Shown here in pieces: positions 49,132 to 58,014 of a DNA stretch of 64,000 nucleotides. Both the position numbers and the translations under genes were made by a program. The stretch is from Rurimicrobium sp040387755 (GTDB lineage: Bacteria > Bacteroidota > Bacteroidia > Chitinophagales > Chitinophagaceae). The notes below the pieces were generated by a model. It had not been told where the DNA came from and ran no database searches. It saw only the letters and a list, made by a program, of their open reading frames with translations. The stretch lies in assembly GCA_040387755.1 (NCBI GenBank), contig JAZKDB010000002.1:1116001-1180000 (forward strand), read 5' to 3'. The first letter of the stretch is position 1. Every line of letters starts with the position of its first letter.

Positions 49132-51531
49132 ATGTGGCATCGTATCGCAGCTTTTATTATCAATTTTAGAATATACTTACTCGTTTTGCTTTTAGGGCTT
49201 ACTGTTTTCATGGGCTTTCAGGCTACTAAAGTACAGTTGAGCTACGATTCTACCGGAGCAATTCCTACTGATAATCCAAAATACCTCGAATATCAGGAAT
49301 TCAAAAAGCAATTTGGGCAGGATGGAACAATGATGGTGGTTGGTGTTCAAACTGACCAATTTTTTGAGGCCTCTTTCTTTAATAAATATACTGAATTGGT
49401 TGGGAAATTGCAAAAAAGTTATGCAATTGAAAATGTTCTCAGTATTCCAACTGCAATTAATCTGGTTAAAGACACTGTCAATGATAAACTGATTGTAGGT
49501 AAAATATCAGAAACCCTCAGAGCAAATGGCAATACAGATAGCTTGGAACAGACTTTTCTGAATCTCCCTTTCTACAAAGGTTTGCTGTACAATGCAGAAA
49601 CCAAAGCATACATGATGGCCTTGTATATCAATAAAGATGTATTGGCATCAAAAGGACGCAAGCGTGTTATAGCTGAAGTATTGACACTTTGTGAGGATTT
49701 TGGTAAAAGCCAGAATATTGAAATGCATTATTCTGGTTTGCCCTATATCCGTACTCAGGTAGGGAATAAAATAGAAGCGGAGATGAAATTTTTTCTCATC
49801 GTTTCTTTAATTCTTACCGCAGTCATCCTAATGCTGTTTTTCCGTTCATTCAGTGCAGTATTCGCCTCTATGATTGTGGTAATCGTTGGCGTTATCTGGT
49901 CGGTAGGGACTATGACTTTGCTGGGCTATCAGATTACTTTGCTTACAGCATTAATTCCACCATTGATAGTAGTTATCGGAATACCCAATTGTGTTTATTT
50001 CCTCAATAAATACCATAGCGAATTCAGCAAGCACGGCAATAAAGTAAAAGCCCTTTTGAGAATGGTAGATAGAATGGGTATTGTAACCCTTTTTACCAAC
50101 CTCACTGCCGCCATTGGTTTTGGTGTATTTTTCTTTACCAAAAGTAAAGTATTGAAAGAATTCGGGCTTGTAGCAGGTATCAATATTATGAGCCTGTTTG
50201 TCATATCGCTCGTATTTCTACCTGCACTTTTCAGTTATTTACCGGCCCCTAAAAGCAAGCATACCAATTATCTGGAAAGTGGCTGGCTCACAAAATTGCT
50301 TGGGATAATTAATCATTGGGTATTTGTACAAAGGGTTTGGATTTATATAATTTCAGGAGTGGTAACCATTGTCTCATTAATAGGTGTATCCAAACTAAAA
50401 ACAGTGGGTTATGTAGTGGATGATTTACCCAAGAATGATAAAATCTACACCGACCTGAAATTCTTCGAAAAGCATTTTCACGGTGTAATGCCGCTGGAAA
50501 TTGTCATTGATACCAAGCGAAAAAACGGAGCTGTTTCTTTACCTGTAATGCAAAAAATAGACGAATTAGGCATTGCTTTGGCAGGATATAAAGAGTTAGG
50601 CCACCCATTATCATTTGTTGATGGTGTGAAATTTGCCCGTCAGGCATATTATGACGGAGATAGCAGCAGCTATGGTGTGCCTAATATGATGGATGGAGCA
50701 TTTATCCAACCCTATCTGCGCGCCAAACCCAATAAAGACGCAAAGGCGGGCGGAGATATGTTCAGTAAACTGCTCAGTACTTTTATGGACAGTACCAAGC
50801 AAAAAACCCGTATCAGTATCAATATGGAAGACGTTGGTTCGGTAAAATTGCCTGTTTTGCTGGATAGTATCCGCCCAAAAACTTATGCCTTATTTGATAC
50901 AAGCAAGTATAATGTAACCTTTACGGGTTCAAGCATCATTTTCCTAGAAGGCAGTAAATTTATCATCAACAGCCTTCGCGATAGCCTTGCTCTGGCTTTC
51001 ATTATGATATTTGGTTGTATGATTGTCTTGTTCTATTCATGGCGCATACTGCTTATTTCTTTTGTGGTCAATATAATTCCATTGTTAGCTACTGCCGGCA
51101 TAATGGGTTGGATGGGCATTCCGATAAAACCTTCCACTGTATTGGTGTTTAGCGTTGCCCTGGGCATTACTATTGACGTTACTATCCGCTTTTTGGTCAG
51201 TTATAAACACGAACTTGGAAGATACAAGGACGATGTGCCCAATACAGTAAGACATACCATTTATGATACCGGTCTGAGTATTATTTATACATCGCTCATC
51301 CTTATTGCAGGTTTTGGCGTATTTGCCCTGTCTAACTTTGATGGAACGAAATCGCTTGGTTTCTTAACCTCCCTTACTTTGTTGTTGGCTATGATTACCA
51401 ACCTCACTCTTCAACCTGCAATGCTGCTCTGGCTCAACAAAGCCGGCAGAGATAAAAGGAGCTCTACAAAATGGCTTGAAGATGGCGAGGATGAGTCGGA
51501 CCATATTGCTATTGATAAAGATCTTGATTAA
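49132..51531 (+). CDS. RND/MMPL-family exporter
   Basis: The 799-residue protein has an N-terminal membrane segment (residues 13-30) and two periplasmic loops. Two clusters of membrane helices begin near residues 219 and 619 (FFLIVSLILTAVILMLFFRS; LALAFIMIFGCMIVLFYSW), for 12 segments overall. This is the MMPL / patched-type RND layout. Characteristic turns include ALIPPLIVVIGIPNCVYFLN and VALGITIDVTIRFLVSYKH, the latter near the conserved acidic proton-relay residue. Substrates of this Bacteroidota group are probably lipids or hopanoid-like compounds, but that is inference. No membrane-fusion or TolC partner is adjacent, which fits MMPL rather than HAE-RND pumps. Confidence 0.88.
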   Translation: MWHRIAAFIINFRIYLLVLLLGLTVFMGFQATKVQLSYDSTGAIPTDNPKYLEYQEFKKQFGQDGTMMVVGVQTDQFFEASFFNKYTELVGKLQKSYAIENVLSIPTAINLVKDTVNDKLIVGKISETLRANGNTDSLEQTFLNLPFYKGLLYNAETKAYMMALYINKDVLASKGRKRVIAEVLTLCEDFGKSQNIEMHYSGLPYIRTQVGNKIEAEMKFFLIVSLILTAVILMLFFRSFSAVFASMIVVIVGVIWSVGTMTLLGYQITLLTALIPPLIVVIGIPNCVYFLNKYHSEFSKHGNKVKALLRMVDRMGIVTLFTNLTAAIGFGVFFFTKSKVLKEFGLVAGINIMSLFVISLVFLPALFSYLPAPKSKHTNYLESGWLTKLLGIINHWVFVQRVWIYIISGVVTIVSLIGVSKLKTVGYVVDDLPKNDKIYTDLKFFEKHFHGVMPLEIVIDTKRKNGAVSLPVMQKIDELGIALAGYKELGHPLSFVDGVKFARQAYYDGDSSSYGVPNMMDGAFIQPYLRAKPNKDAKAGGDMFSKLLSTFMDSTKQKTRISINMEDVGSVKLPVLLDSIRPKTYALFDTSKYNVTFTGSSIIFLEGSKFIINSLRDSLALAFIMIFGCMIVLFYSWRILLISFVVNIIPLLATAGIMGWMGIPIKPSTVLVFSVALGITIDVTIRFLVSYKHELGRYKDDVPNTVRHTIYDTGLSIIYTSLILIAGFGVFALSNFDGTKSLGFLTSLTLLLAMITNLTLQPAMLLWLNKAGRDKRSSTKWLEDGEDESDHIAIDKDLD

Positions 51532-51553
51532 TTTACATTCAAACAATATCTGA

Positions 51554-51597
51554 AATAAAGAAAACCACTACCAGCAACAGTAGTGGTTTTCTTTATT
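51554..51597. terminator. Bidirectional terminator between convergent genes
   Basis: AATAAAGAAAACCACTAC pairs over 18 bases with its complement around loop CAGCAACA. It lies between the ends of the MMPL and SRPBCC genes and could serve both strands. Confidence 0.9.
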
Positions 51598-51610
51598 GCT
51601 CAAAACACTT

Positions 51611-52153
51611 TTATTGTTTTTCCATCAAAGTCTTAAGGTTTGCCAGGCCTTGGCCAAGATCACCACCCACTTCTTTGTCCATATCAAAGAATAAGCCCAT
51701 TACATTAAACGGATAAGGCATTGAGCCTTTGAATCCCCATTTTATTTTTGTGGTGTTACTATCCAGACTTTCTGTTGCAAAGTAGGCATCATCCTGAGCT
51801 TCAAAAGGAACTTTAAAACGAAGCTTAGTATCAATCCTTTCTCCCTCAACAATATTCAGAATTTCCTGTTCTCCTTTACCCACCTCGTTATTCTTGCTTT
51901 CCCAGGCAGCAATAAACCCAACTGTTCCGTCTGAGCCTTTATATTCCTTTTTCATCACTGGGTCCTTTTGATTCCAAACACTGAAATTGTCCTGATTTTT
52001 GAGGTATTTCACATAATCAAAAACCATCGATTTTGGTCTGTTGATCACAATTTCACGTTCTACAGCATAATCCTTAGGGACAAATAATGCGGCAATAAGC
52101 GGTATTGCAATAATAATTGCCAATACAATGAGTAGTTTCTTTACGGTTTTCAT
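51611..52153 (-). CDS. Membrane-anchored SRPBCC (polyketide-cyclase-like) protein
   Basis: The 180-residue protein begins MKTVKKLLIVLAIIIAIPLI (one N-terminal membrane segment, about 7-24). The rest is a START-like domain: VEREIVINRPKSMVFDYVKY, FSVWNQKDP, GTVGFIAAWESKNNEVGKGE, TTKIKWGFKG and a final helix VGGDLGQGLANLKTLMEK. This is the SRPBCC / polyketide cyclase pattern, a fold that binds hydrophobic ligands. The domain should face the periplasm. Function unknown. It converges on the MMPL gene, which may handle lipids, but a link is speculative. Confidence 0.83.
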   Translation of the reverse strand: MKTVKKLLIVLAIIIAIPLIAALFVPKDYAVEREIVINRPKSMVFDYVKYLKNQDNFSVWNQKDPVMKKEYKGSDGTVGFIAAWESKNNEVGKGEQEILNIVEGERIDTKLRFKVPFEAQDDAYFATESLDSNTTKIKWGFKGSMPYPFNVMGLFFDMDKEVGGDLGQGLANLKTLMEKQ

Positions 52154-52336
52154 TTTTAATTTTTTTATTTTACATGCAAACTTAATGTAATTTTTAAAAA
52201 AATTGACTTTCTTCCTTTACGATTTTGCCTTTATGAGGAAGTGCGATTCTCTTCAACTAACAAGAGCTAATCATAACGAATACCAAATTTTGTGCAGATA
52301 AATAGTGATACGGCATTATTTGTCAAAATGCCTAAT

Positions 52337-52344
52337 TACCTTTG
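52337..52344 (+). promoter_or_regulatory. -7 element of panD at the start codon
   Basis: TACCTTTG matches TAnnTTTG and ends only 7 bases before the panD ATG. TTTG lies 14 bases upstream (52319-52322), a short spacing. If used, the mRNA would be leaderless or nearly so. Confidence 0.5.
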
Positions 52345-52351
52345 CGCCGCT

Positions 52352-52696
52352 ATGCAAATAGAAATACTAAAATCGAAAATACACCACGCTAAAGTAACTG
52401 AGGCCAACCTTCATTATGTAGGAAGCGTGACCATTGATGAGAACCTGATGGATGCTGCAAATATAATTGAGCATGAGAAGGTGCAAATTGTTGTTTTGGA
52501 AAATGGCGAACGTATTGAAACATATGTAATCAAAGGTACCCGTGGAAGTGGAATGATTTGTCTGAATGGCCCCGCCGCCAGAAGAGTATCAGTGGGTGAT
52601 ACGTTAATTATTATGTCCTATGCTTCAATGGATTTTGAATTAGCGAAACAACATAAACCTACAGTTGTATTTCCTAAAACGGATAATCTGCTGTAG
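52352..52696 (+). CDS. panD: Aspartate 1-decarboxylase
   Basis: The 114-residue protein begins MQIEILKSKIHHAKVTEAN and has the self-cleavage site Gly24-Ser25 in HYVGSVTIDE, where Ser25 becomes the pyruvoyl cofactor. KIHxAKVTxA and the late NGAAR-like NGPAARRVSVGD are typical. It makes beta-alanine for pantothenate and coenzyme A. I start at 52352; a 60-base upstream ATG would add a non-family extension. The first gene of a run with the flippase-like and rfaE2 genes (25-base gap, then 29-base overlap). Confidence 0.96.
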   Translation: MQIEILKSKIHHAKVTEANLHYVGSVTIDENLMDAANIIEHEKVQIVVLENGERIETYVIKGTRGSGMICLNGPAARRVSVGDTLIIMSYASMDFELAKQHKPTVVFPKTDNLL

Positions 52697-52721
52697 ATTT
52701 ATTGAATTAAACTTTCCCCCA

Positions 52722-53735
52722 ATGAAGAAAAAAAGAGCCTTCCTACTATTACAATATCTGTTATTCTTTGGATTGGGGTTTACTCTTATTTATTGGCAAT
52801 ACAAGCAGCTCAATGCGCAAGATATCACTGATTTGCAAATGTCTTTAAATGAAGTATCCAAACGTGGCTGGATTCTGTTTCCAATCATCATTATTGGTTT
52901 TCTCTCCCATTTTTTCAGAGCATTACGCTGGAAATTAATGCTTGAACCTTTAAACCTGTATCCATCGGTTATTAATATCACCGGAGCTGTATTTATAGGA
53001 TATCTCACCAATTTGCTGTTGCCACGTATGGGCGAAGTTGCAAAATGTACCGTGTTGGCGCGTTACGAAGATGAACCTGCAGATAAAATTATTGGAACTA
53101 TAGTAGCCGAAAGAGCATTTGATCTGATTTGTCTGGCACTTATTTCTTTGCTCACATTTGCTGTTCAGGCCAATATCATCAATGATTATCTACATTATTT
53201 ATCAGGGAAAATGGAAGGGAAAAACTTACCTCTTCTAATGCTTGTTGTTGTATTGGGATTACTCGGCATTGTAGGCTTAATGGTCATGATTTATCGTAAA
53301 AACAAAACCGGCAAAATTGGTTTGTTTATCAAAGGTCTTGCAGAGGGCGTTTCCTCTATTTTGGCAATGAAAAAACGGATTCAGTTTATTATTTACACAT
53401 TCCTGATTTGGGGGGCATACCTTTCGTTAATTTATTTAGGCTTTTGGGCTCTGCCGGCAACTGAGCATTTAGGCTTGGGAGCAGCACTTTCTGTGTTGGT
53501 TTTTGGCAGCTTAGGCATGATAGTAACACCTGGAGGACTAGGAGCATATCCACAGGCTTTACAATTGGTATTAAATATGCTTTATGGTGTAAAATCAGCG
53601 TTTGGTCTGGCTTTTGGGTGGATATCTTGGCTGGCACAAACTTTGATTGTTGCACTCTTCGGTATAATTGCCTTTATTATTCTTCCAATTTATAACAAAG
53701 TAAGAGATGAGCAAACTGCAATGGATACAGAATAA
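52722..53735 (+). CDS. Flippase-like membrane protein (UPF0104 / LPG synthase TM domain)
   Basis: The 337-residue protein has about eight hydrophobic segments, starting MKKKRAFLLLQYLLFFGLGF. SHFFRALRWKLMLEPL (about 64-79), NLLLPRMGEVAKCTVLARYE, TIVAERAFDLICLALIS and GSLGMIVTPGGLGAYPQALQ are the conserved blocks. The family includes the flippase-like domain of lysyl-phosphatidylglycerol synthase. It may move lipid intermediates or anchor glycan enzymes. I start at ATG 52722; a longer reading adds 19 non-family residues. It overlaps rfaE2 by 29 bases, so the two are coupled. Confidence 0.85.
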   Translation: MKKKRAFLLLQYLLFFGLGFTLIYWQYKQLNAQDITDLQMSLNEVSKRGWILFPIIIIGFLSHFFRALRWKLMLEPLNLYPSVINITGAVFIGYLTNLLLPRMGEVAKCTVLARYEDEPADKIIGTIVAERAFDLICLALISLLTFAVQANIINDYLHYLSGKMEGKNLPLLMLVVVLGLLGIVGLMVMIYRKNKTGKIGLFIKGLAEGVSSILAMKKRIQFIIYTFLIWGAYLSLIYLGFWALPATEHLGLGAALSVLVFGSLGMIVTPGGLGAYPQALQLVLNMLYGVKSAFGLAFGWISWLAQTLIVALFGIIAFIILPIYNKVRDEQTAMDTE

Positions 53736-54198
53736 AATAATGGACAAAACCAGCTTATTAAGGTTTTGTCAAAGCCAAAAAGTAAAAGGGAGAAAAATCG
53801 TTTTTACCAATGGTTGTTTTGATATTCTCCATCATGGCCATATAGACATTTTAGCCAAGGCGGCAGACGAGGGTAATATCCTTGTTATAGGGCTCAATAC
53901 GGACAGTTCGGTAAAGAGATTAAAAGGAAATGAGCGCCCTGTAAATAACGAAGGAGATCGAGCATTGTTACTTGCGTCGTTATTGTGCGTAGATGCTGTA
54001 TGTTTGTTTGAAGAGGATACACCCCTATCCATCATTAAAGCTATTAACCCAGATGTTTTGGTAAAAGGCGGGGATTACACCAAAGAGACAATTGTTGGTG
54101 CTGCAGAAGTGGAAGCTAATGGGGGAAAAGTGGTTATAGTACCTTTTGTGTCAGGTTATTCAACTACAGATACACTACGACAAATCAAACAATTATAA
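53707..54198 (+). CDS. rfaE2: D-glycero-beta-D-manno-heptose 1-phosphate adenylyltransferase (RfaE2)
   Basis: The 163-residue nucleotidyltransferase has KIVFTNGCFDILHHGHIDIL (about 29-48; HxGH motif), then GLNTDSSVKRLKG, NPDVLVKGGDYTKE and GYSTTDTLR. This is the C-terminal half of HldE, here a separate gene. It forms ADP-heptose from heptose 1-phosphate and ATP. Two starts are possible: ATG 53707, overlapping the flippase gene by 29 bases, and ATG 53740. I prefer the first because the family usually has an extra IQxKI segment before KIVFTNG. gmhA and the gmhB-like gene are 45 kb away. Confidence 0.93.
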   Translation: MSKLQWIQNKIMDKTSLLRFCQSQKVKGRKIVFTNGCFDILHHGHIDILAKAADEGNILVIGLNTDSSVKRLKGNERPVNNEGDRALLLASLLCVDAVCLFEEDTPLSIIKAINPDVLVKGGDYTKETIVGAAEVEANGGKVVIVPFVSGYSTTDTLRQIKQL

Positions 54199-54211
54199 TC
54201 TCCTACAGTAA

Positions 54212-54541
54212 TTACTTCTTAAAACCTGCTGTATCCTTTGCCTTTTGATATTCCTTTAAGGACTTAACAAGTTCTCTTATCCATAAAAAACAAAGTATGG
54301 GTAAAACCACAAAACTGATTTTATTGAAATGGGCTGCAGCTTCAAAATCCAGGTGAATAAGATGCATACAAGCCCTTGTCATTCCACATCCTAAACAATC
54401 ATTACCGGTAATCCTCTTTAATATGCATATCGTATATTGACTATTATTAAAAATGGTTTTGGGTAATAACAATACTATTAAAGGACAAATGACCAAGATA
54501 AAAATCTTGGTCATTTCTTTTTGTTGACTTTTTTGAACCAT
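54212..54541 (-). CDS. DUF2752 membrane protein
   Basis: The 109-residue protein has ITGNDCLGCGMTRACMHLIH (about residues 43-62), a variant of the DUF2752 CPxCGxTRA motif with Leu for Pro, and two hydrophobic segments (KIFILVICPLIVLLLP; FVVLPILCFLWIRELV). DUF2752 is common in Bacteroidota, with no defined function. I start at ATG 54541, 16 bases after the upstream stop. A second ATG at 54514 lies in a perfect 9-base-arm hairpin (54491-54512) and is the alternative. It is co-oriented with the DUF4190-like gene. Confidence 0.75.
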   Translation of the reverse strand: MVQKSQQKEMTKIFILVICPLIVLLLPKTIFNNSQYTICILKRITGNDCLGCGMTRACMHLIHLDFEAAAHFNKISFVVLPILCFLWIRELVKSLKEYQKAKDTAGFKK

Positions 54542-54557
54542 TGATAGAAAACTTAAG

Positions 54558-54992
54558 TTATAATACCCATGCGGCAAATATAAGTACTGCAAAGAGAAAT
54601 ATTAAAACCCCGGCTGCACCCAATATCAAACCAGCCAAGGCCATTCCCTTGTATTTTTTTTTGTGATTTAGACCGATGATTCCGGTTATAAGTGCACCAA
54701 GCAACAATAAAAAACCAATACCAAAGCCAACAGTTGCCCATCCAACGACACCCATTGAAAGAGCTAAAATCCCATATATCCCGTTGTCTTCTCCATCACT
54801 AGTGACTGCTGTTACCTTTCTTTGTAAAACACTATTTTCCTTATGAGCTTTAATCTTTGTTTCATGCTTCTCTATTTGCTCTACCTGTCTATTCGACATC
54901 GGAAATGCCGCGTATAAATTAGTAGGATAAAAATTTAATGACCCAGTAATCAAAATAATAAAAAACGATAAAAGAATAGTTATTTTTTTCAT
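54558..54992 (-). CDS. Small membrane protein, DUF4190-like
   Basis: The 144-residue protein begins MKKITILLSFFIILITGSL, a signal peptide or anchor. A hydrophilic part follows (QVEQIEKHETKIKAHKENSV). Two hydrophobic segments with Gly-rich turns end it (GFGIGFLLLLGALITGIIGL, then KGMALAGLILGAAGVLIFLF). The pattern resembles DUF4190 of Bacteroidota small membrane proteins. I start at 54992 because a promoter box at 55017-55024 overlaps the upstream in-frame ATG at 55019. Function is unknown. Divergent from the secreted protein at 55050; followed by the DUF2752 gene. Confidence 0.72.
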   Translation of the reverse strand: MKKITILLSFFIILITGSLNFYPTNLYAAFPMSNRQVEQIEKHETKIKAHKENSVLQRKVTAVTSDGEDNGIYGILALSMGVVGWATVGFGIGFLLLLGALITGIIGLNHKKKYKGMALAGLILGAAGVLIFLFAVLIFAAWVL

Positions 54993-55016
54993 CAGGTTAA
55001 ATATTTTTAGTTGAGC

Positions 55017-55024
55017 CAAAAATA
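55017..55024 (-). promoter_or_regulatory. -7 element of the DUF4190-like gene
   Basis: The minus strand reads TATTTTTG (TAnnTTTG). It overlaps the first in-frame ATG of the downstream ORF (55019), which therefore lies before the transcript start and moves the start to 54992. Confidence 0.5.
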
Positions 55025-55049
55025 GCTTTTGTTTGCAAAAAACAAGGCA

Positions 55050-55853
55050 ATGAAAGGCGCTTTTTTCTCAATTATTATTTTGCTTGCTGTTCAATCCAAT
55101 GGTTTCGCTCAAGTGTCGGATTCTTTAGTTTTGAACGGCACTTTATCAGTACATAAGTCTTCAAGCTTTAAGTATAAGTTGGTAATAGGCAACAGCGCGG
55201 GAAAATGGGGCGGATATTCGATATTGGACCAAGGAGGACCGAACGAAACCAAATCTTCTGTAACTGTTCAATTTGTAAAACAAAAAGAAGCTATGGTATT
55301 TGCTGAAAAAACCCTAATCAGTACAAAATCAAGTGAAAAGAATTTTTGTTTTGTAGGTGGCTTACTCAAGATGAATGATAAAAAGAATCAGGTCAAAGGA
55401 TTTTTTCTAGGGCAAGACGACAAGAAAAAAATGTGTGGCAGTGGGTCTGTCAAACTAAACTTGCCTGAAAAGGCGAAAATTCTGATGACACCTGATGGCA
55501 CTAAAGACACTAATATCAGCGCCATTGTCACCAGTCAAAAGTCAGAAACATTTGATGTAAAAAACGGGGAAGTACTGCTTGAAGTATGGGATGGGGGTAT
55601 CAGTGACCAGGATTCATTGACGGTAAGCTTAAATGGCCAAATAATCGAAGCACCGTTTCAAATTTCCGGCGAAAAAAAAATCATCAATATCAAACTCAAA
55701 AAAGGTGAGAATATTATCAAAATCAAAGCACTGAATGAGGGTACAGAGCCTCCTAATTCGGCACGTTTTTTGTTAAGGGATCAGAGCGACAGATTTCCTG
55801 TTGTTTCATTTTTAAGAAAAGGTGAAGAAGCGACCATAAAAATTAAATGGTGA
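55050..55853 (+). CDS. Secreted protein of unknown function
   Basis: The 267-residue protein begins MKGAFFSIIILLAVQSNGFA-Q, a clear signal peptide (start chosen at the ATG 55050; a TTG lies 21 bases earlier). The N-terminal part has repeated beta-strand patterns (FKYKLVIGNSAGKWGGYSIL, two Cys at CFVGG and MCGSG). The C-terminal part has VLLEVWDGGISDQDSLTVSL, NGQIIE and KGENIIKIKALNEGTEPPNS, a pattern I have seen in other Bacteroidota secreted or lipoprotein-like proteins. I do not recognise a named domain. It has no T9SS sorting domain. Divergent from the DUF4190-like gene; followed by ppk1. Confidence 0.72.
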   Translation: MKGAFFSIIILLAVQSNGFAQVSDSLVLNGTLSVHKSSSFKYKLVIGNSAGKWGGYSILDQGGPNETKSSVTVQFVKQKEAMVFAEKTLISTKSSEKNFCFVGGLLKMNDKKNQVKGFFLGQDDKKKMCGSGSVKLNLPEKAKILMTPDGTKDTNISAIVTSQKSETFDVKNGEVLLEVWDGGISDQDSLTVSLNGQIIEAPFQISGEKKIINIKLKKGENIIKIKALNEGTEPPNSARFLLRDQSDRFPVVSFLRKGEEATIKIKW

Positions 55854-55905
55854 AACTGAGCAGTCATTTATCAAAATTTAATATAGCTTTTAGGGTTTCA
55901 GGCTT

Positions 55906-55913
55906 TACTTTCG
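55906..55913 (+). promoter_or_regulatory. Possible -7 element of ppk1-ppx
   Basis: TACTTTCG has one mismatch to TAnnTTTG and lies 28 bases before the ppk1 ATG. Confidence 0.32.
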
Positions 55914-55941
55914 TCCTTCGAGTGTACAAAGTATTTTTCCT

Positions 55942-58014
55942 ATGAAGAAAATAAAAGAGCCTATTGTAAGGGATTTGAGTTGGCTCTCTTTTAATGAGCG
56001 TGTATTACAGGAAGCAAAAGACCCAACGGTTCAATTATTTGACCGACTCAGGTTTTTAGGCATTTTCTCCAATAATTTGGATGAGTTTTTCAGAGTGCGG
56101 GTGGCTACACTTAACAAAATGGCCAAATTGGGCAAAGCAGCAAAAGTGCACCTTGAATCTAATCCGGAGGGTATTCTTCGCGAGATTCAGCAGACTGTTA
56201 TTATGCTTCAAAATGACTTTGATAATACTTATCAACAAATCATTCGTGAACTGGCCGAACAACAGATTTTTATCAAAAATGAAAATCAACTCTCGTCGCA
56301 TCAGGAAGCATTTATCCGTAAATTTTACACCGACAAAGTAAGTTCTCAGATAGTTCCATTGATGATTGAGAGCATCCCGCAAATGCCCTTGTTGCGGGAC
56401 AAATCAATTTATTTGGCTTGTGTGCTAGGAAACAGGAAAAATAAAAAACTGCATAGTTATGCTTTGATAGAAATACCAACGAAAGTTCTGCCAAGGTTTA
56501 TCATCCTCCCTTCTGAAAATGGAACAAAAGATATTATTTTGCTTGAAGACATTATTCGCTTCAATCTGCCCAATCTTTTTGCACCATTCGGTTTCGACGA
56601 TTTCAGCGGGTATATCATTAAAGTAACAAGGGATGCTGAACTGGAGGCTGATAATGACGTTTCTACCTCTATTATTGAGAAACTGGAAAAACAAATAAAG
56701 AACAGGAAAAAGGGAAAAACAACAAGATTTGTTTTCGACCGTACACTTGATTTGGGCTTATTGGATTTTTTGGCGAAAAGACTCGGATTGACAAAAAAAG
56801 ATAATCTGATACCCGGGGGCCGTATCCATAATTTCAAAGATTTCATGGATTTCCCTTCTTCGGTTTTTACCGAATTAACAAGCAGACCAAAAGCCTTTGT
56901 ACATCCGCAATTATTACAGCCCATTCGTATTATGCACGTTTTGGACAAAAAAGATGTGCTGCTTCATTTCCCATATCATTCTTTCGATTCCATTATAGAT
57001 TTATTGCGCGAAGCTGCTATTGATCCTTTTGTTCAGAGTATAAAAATAACGGCTTACCGTTTGGCAAAAAACTCCAAAGTGATTAATACTTTGGTAAATG
57101 CCGTACGTAATGGCAAGAAGGTAACAGTAATGCTGGAACTGCGTGCCAGATTTGATGAAGAAGCTAACCTGGCATGGAAGACGGTACTGGAAGACGAAGG
57201 AGTGAAGGTAATATTAGGCGTACCTAATATGAAAGTTCATGCCAAATTGTGTATCATTAAAAGAAGGGAAGGCGTACAAACTAAGCAATATGGTTTTGTT
57301 TCTACCGGCAATCTTAATGAGACAACAGCTGCTTATTATGGTGATCATTGCCTGCTTACTTCTAACAGGAATATTCTGGCAGATGTAAACCGAATTTTCA
57401 CCGCATTGGAAAAACCAAAACCAGACTTGGCCGAACTGAGCCTTTGTAAGACATTGCCCGTTGCACCTACCAATATGCGCAAGTTTTACTCCACTTTAAT
57501 TGACAAAGAGATAGAATTTGCCAAAAAGAAAAAACCTGCATCCATAATTATCAAACTTAATAGTTTGGTTGATAAAGTACTGATTGAAAAATTAAAACAG
57601 GCTGCTGTGGCAGGAGTAGAAGTTAAATTAATTATACGTAGCATTTGCTGTATTCTCACCAGCAGCAAGGTTTACAAAAAAGACATTAAGGCAATCAGTA
57701 TTATTGATGAGTACCTTGAACATGCGCGTGTATTTGTCTTTCAAAATGGAGGTAGCCCCAAAGTGTTTATTTCATCAGCAGACTGGATGGTGCGTAACCT
57801 TGACCACAGAGTAGAAGCCGCATGCCCTATACTTGATATCAAGCTTCAAAACGAATTAATTAACATACTAAATATTCAACTTTCAGGCAACGTAAAAGCA
57901 AGAATTCTCGATAATGAGCAGGATAATTTGTATGTTGCACTTAACGAAGGTGAAGCACCTGTTCGTTCTCAGGTTGAGATTTACAATTACCTTATTAAAG
58001 AATCCCAAAATTGA
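55942..58014 (+). CDS. ppk1: Polyphosphate kinase 1
   Basis: The 690-residue enzyme makes polyphosphate from ATP. The N-terminal domain begins VRDLSWLSFNERVLQEAKDP, followed by IFSNNLDEFFRVRVA. Catalytic His433 (NMKVHAKLCIIKR) and the second His594 (YLEHARVFVFQNGG) align with the two histidines of E. coli PPK. GFVSTGNLNETTAAYYGDH, FISSADWMVRNLDHRVEA complete the phosphotransfer domain. Full length. The stop codon overlaps the TTG start of ppx, so synthesis and degradation enzymes are co-transcribed. Confidence 0.97.
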   Translation: MKKIKEPIVRDLSWLSFNERVLQEAKDPTVQLFDRLRFLGIFSNNLDEFFRVRVATLNKMAKLGKAAKVHLESNPEGILREIQQTVIMLQNDFDNTYQQIIRELAEQQIFIKNENQLSSHQEAFIRKFYTDKVSSQIVPLMIESIPQMPLLRDKSIYLACVLGNRKNKKLHSYALIEIPTKVLPRFIILPSENGTKDIILLEDIIRFNLPNLFAPFGFDDFSGYIIKVTRDAELEADNDVSTSIIEKLEKQIKNRKKGKTTRFVFDRTLDLGLLDFLAKRLGLTKKDNLIPGGRIHNFKDFMDFPSSVFTELTSRPKAFVHPQLLQPIRIMHVLDKKDVLLHFPYHSFDSIIDLLREAAIDPFVQSIKITAYRLAKNSKVINTLVNAVRNGKKVTVMLELRARFDEEANLAWKTVLEDEGVKVILGVPNMKVHAKLCIIKRREGVQTKQYGFVSTGNLNETTAAYYGDHCLLTSNRNILADVNRIFTALEKPKPDLAELSLCKTLPVAPTNMRKFYSTLIDKEIEFAKKKKPASIIIKLNSLVDKVLIEKLKQAAVAGVEVKLIIRSICCILTSSKVYKKDIKAISIIDEYLEHARVFVFQNGGSPKVFISSADWMVRNLDHRVEAACPILDIKLQNELINILNIQLSGNVKARILDNEQDNLYVALNEGEAPVRSQVEIYNYLIKESQN

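Noticed and set aside
52292..52351. 20-residue N-terminal extension of panD
   Set aside because: Not seen in PanD, would shift the Gly24-Ser25 cleavage site and start upstream of the likely promoter box.
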